DNA from: Chromatiaceae bacterium
Lineage (GTDB): Bacteria; Pseudomonadota; Gammaproteobacteria; SZUA-140
Direction of reading: 5' to 3'
NCBI GenBank assembly: GCA_003232725.1
Contig: QIJH01000200.1
Span: 1 to 34,834, forward strand
DNA: 34,834 nt
A program made the translations under genes and the position numbers. Positions 34,368-34,834 of the stretch are shown one piece after another. Under the pieces are notes generated by a model. It did no database searches and had not been told where the DNA came from. It was given only the letters and a program-made list of their open reading frames with translations. Each line of letters starts with the position of its first letter. Within the stretch, counting starts at the first letter, position 1.

Positions 34368-34834
34368 TCAGCCCTCTAACCATTCAATGACATGTACACC
34401 AATCTCTTCGACATCACGGTAGTGACATAGCGTCACCAACTCGGGGTAGTCCAGAGCCAACTGCATCACATTGTGAATGTTATACCCCTCATGACAACGC
34501 GCCGGATTATAAAAACCGAGTACCGGTTTACCCGCTTGAATAAAACGCATTGCATTCACCCCGGAACCAAAGCCCGCCTCATCAAAACCAAAAATAGCAA
34601 CCTGCGCCTCTGCCTGGAAGGCTCGATCTCGCTCAAGAAAAAAAGCAGTGATTAACAGATCCTCATTTTCAAAACTATTTTTATGCGCTAGCTGCCAGTC
34701 AGGCCAATCCTTGTCATAATATTCAATCGGGTCACACACCATACGAGAGAATTCATCATCAGGCATCGCTGGAAATTGTTTTCGATAATAATGGTGGCGC
34801 GTATCGTAACCCAGGCCACTCGACTGCAACAGAG
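34368..34834 (-). CDS. Unrecognised protein, N-terminus beyond window edge
   Basis: The frame is open to the right edge, so at least 155 residues of a longer protein are seen. Possible TTG (34829) is only an in-frame Leu. Features: YDTRHHYYRKQFPAMPDDEF, a strand-helix pattern with ITAFFLERDRAFQAEAQVA, then IFGFDEAGFGSGVNAMRFIQAGKPVLGFYN. The last part, with an acidic/glycine-rich turn and 'AGKPVLGF', resembles nucleoside 2-deoxyribosyltransferase-like or SLOG-like folds, but I cannot assign a family. It converges on the MFS exporter gene. Confidence 0.6.
   Translation of the reverse strand, partial: LLQSSGLGYDTRHHYYRKQFPAMPDDEFSRMVCDPIEYYDKDWPDWQLAHKNSFENEDLLITAFFLERDRAFQAEAQVAIFGFDEAGFGSGVNAMRFIQAGKPVLGFYNPARCHEGYNIHNVMQLALDYPELVTLCHYRDVEEIGVHVIEWLEG

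Overview
The window looks like a chromosomal segment of a free-living, Gram-negative gammaproteobacterium. It carries an LPS-transport operon (lptC-lptA-lptB) joined to rpoN-hpf-ptsN, ubiquinone genes ubiC-ubiA, the gmk-rpoZ-spoT-recG block and the rph-rdgB-hemW block, all in orders typical of that class. A full-length HPr kinase inside the rpoN cluster, with HPr, a mannose-type EIIA, EI and MgtE downstream, resembles Chromatiales/Thiotrichales-type genomes more than enterics. No rRNA, tRNA or taxonomic marker gene is present, so nothing finer can be claimed.

Left part (1-19882), nearly all on the minus strand. Read in the direction of transcription it runs: yicC (broken), gmk, rpoZ, spoT, ridA, recG, then a 155-bp palindromic repeat, ubiC, ubiA, a CaxA/YrbG antiporter, a small heavy-metal-associated protein, lptC, lptA, lptB, rpoN, hpf, ptsN, hprK, rapZ, EIIA-Man, HPr, EI and mgtE (cut by the left edge). 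The PTS proteins form a regulatory phosphorelay with no sugar permease in view: EI to HPr-His15 to EIIA, with HprK able to act on HPr-Ser46.

Middle (19990-23863), plus strand: rph (broken by an out-of-frame internal deletion), rdgB, a small secreted protein, hemW (apparently starting at a rare ATT codon) and serB. The divergent neighbours yicC and rph are both ribonuclease genes and both have lost a small number of internal bases.

Accessory insert (23864-26707): between serB and greB lies a leftward block with a Fic AMP-transferase-like protein, a 48-residue unknown and a DUF3883 nuclease-like protein. An array of TCGACA/TGTCGA half-sites sits upstream of fic. The block is bracketed by a duplication: a decayed greB-like fragment follows serB on the left, and a truncated second copy of the serB 3' end precedes a small membrane protein and intact greB on the right. 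The two serB tails differ almost only at synonymous positions, so the second tail probably diverged as a working gene before it was truncated. This insert is the best candidate for an undescribed defence or toxin-like module in the window.

Right part (26794-34834): the 43-residue membrane protein and greB; a divergent HxlR-family regulator/nitroreductase pair with N-terminal cysteines like redox-sensing DUF24 regulators; a LuxR-type regulator with an apparently complete acyl-homoserine-lactone pocket but no LuxI in view; and a run of pirin, YcaC-like hydrolase, exported amidohydrolase and MFS_3 exporter. Together these suggest a detoxification or small-molecule turnover locus. The window ends inside an unrecognised minus-strand gene.
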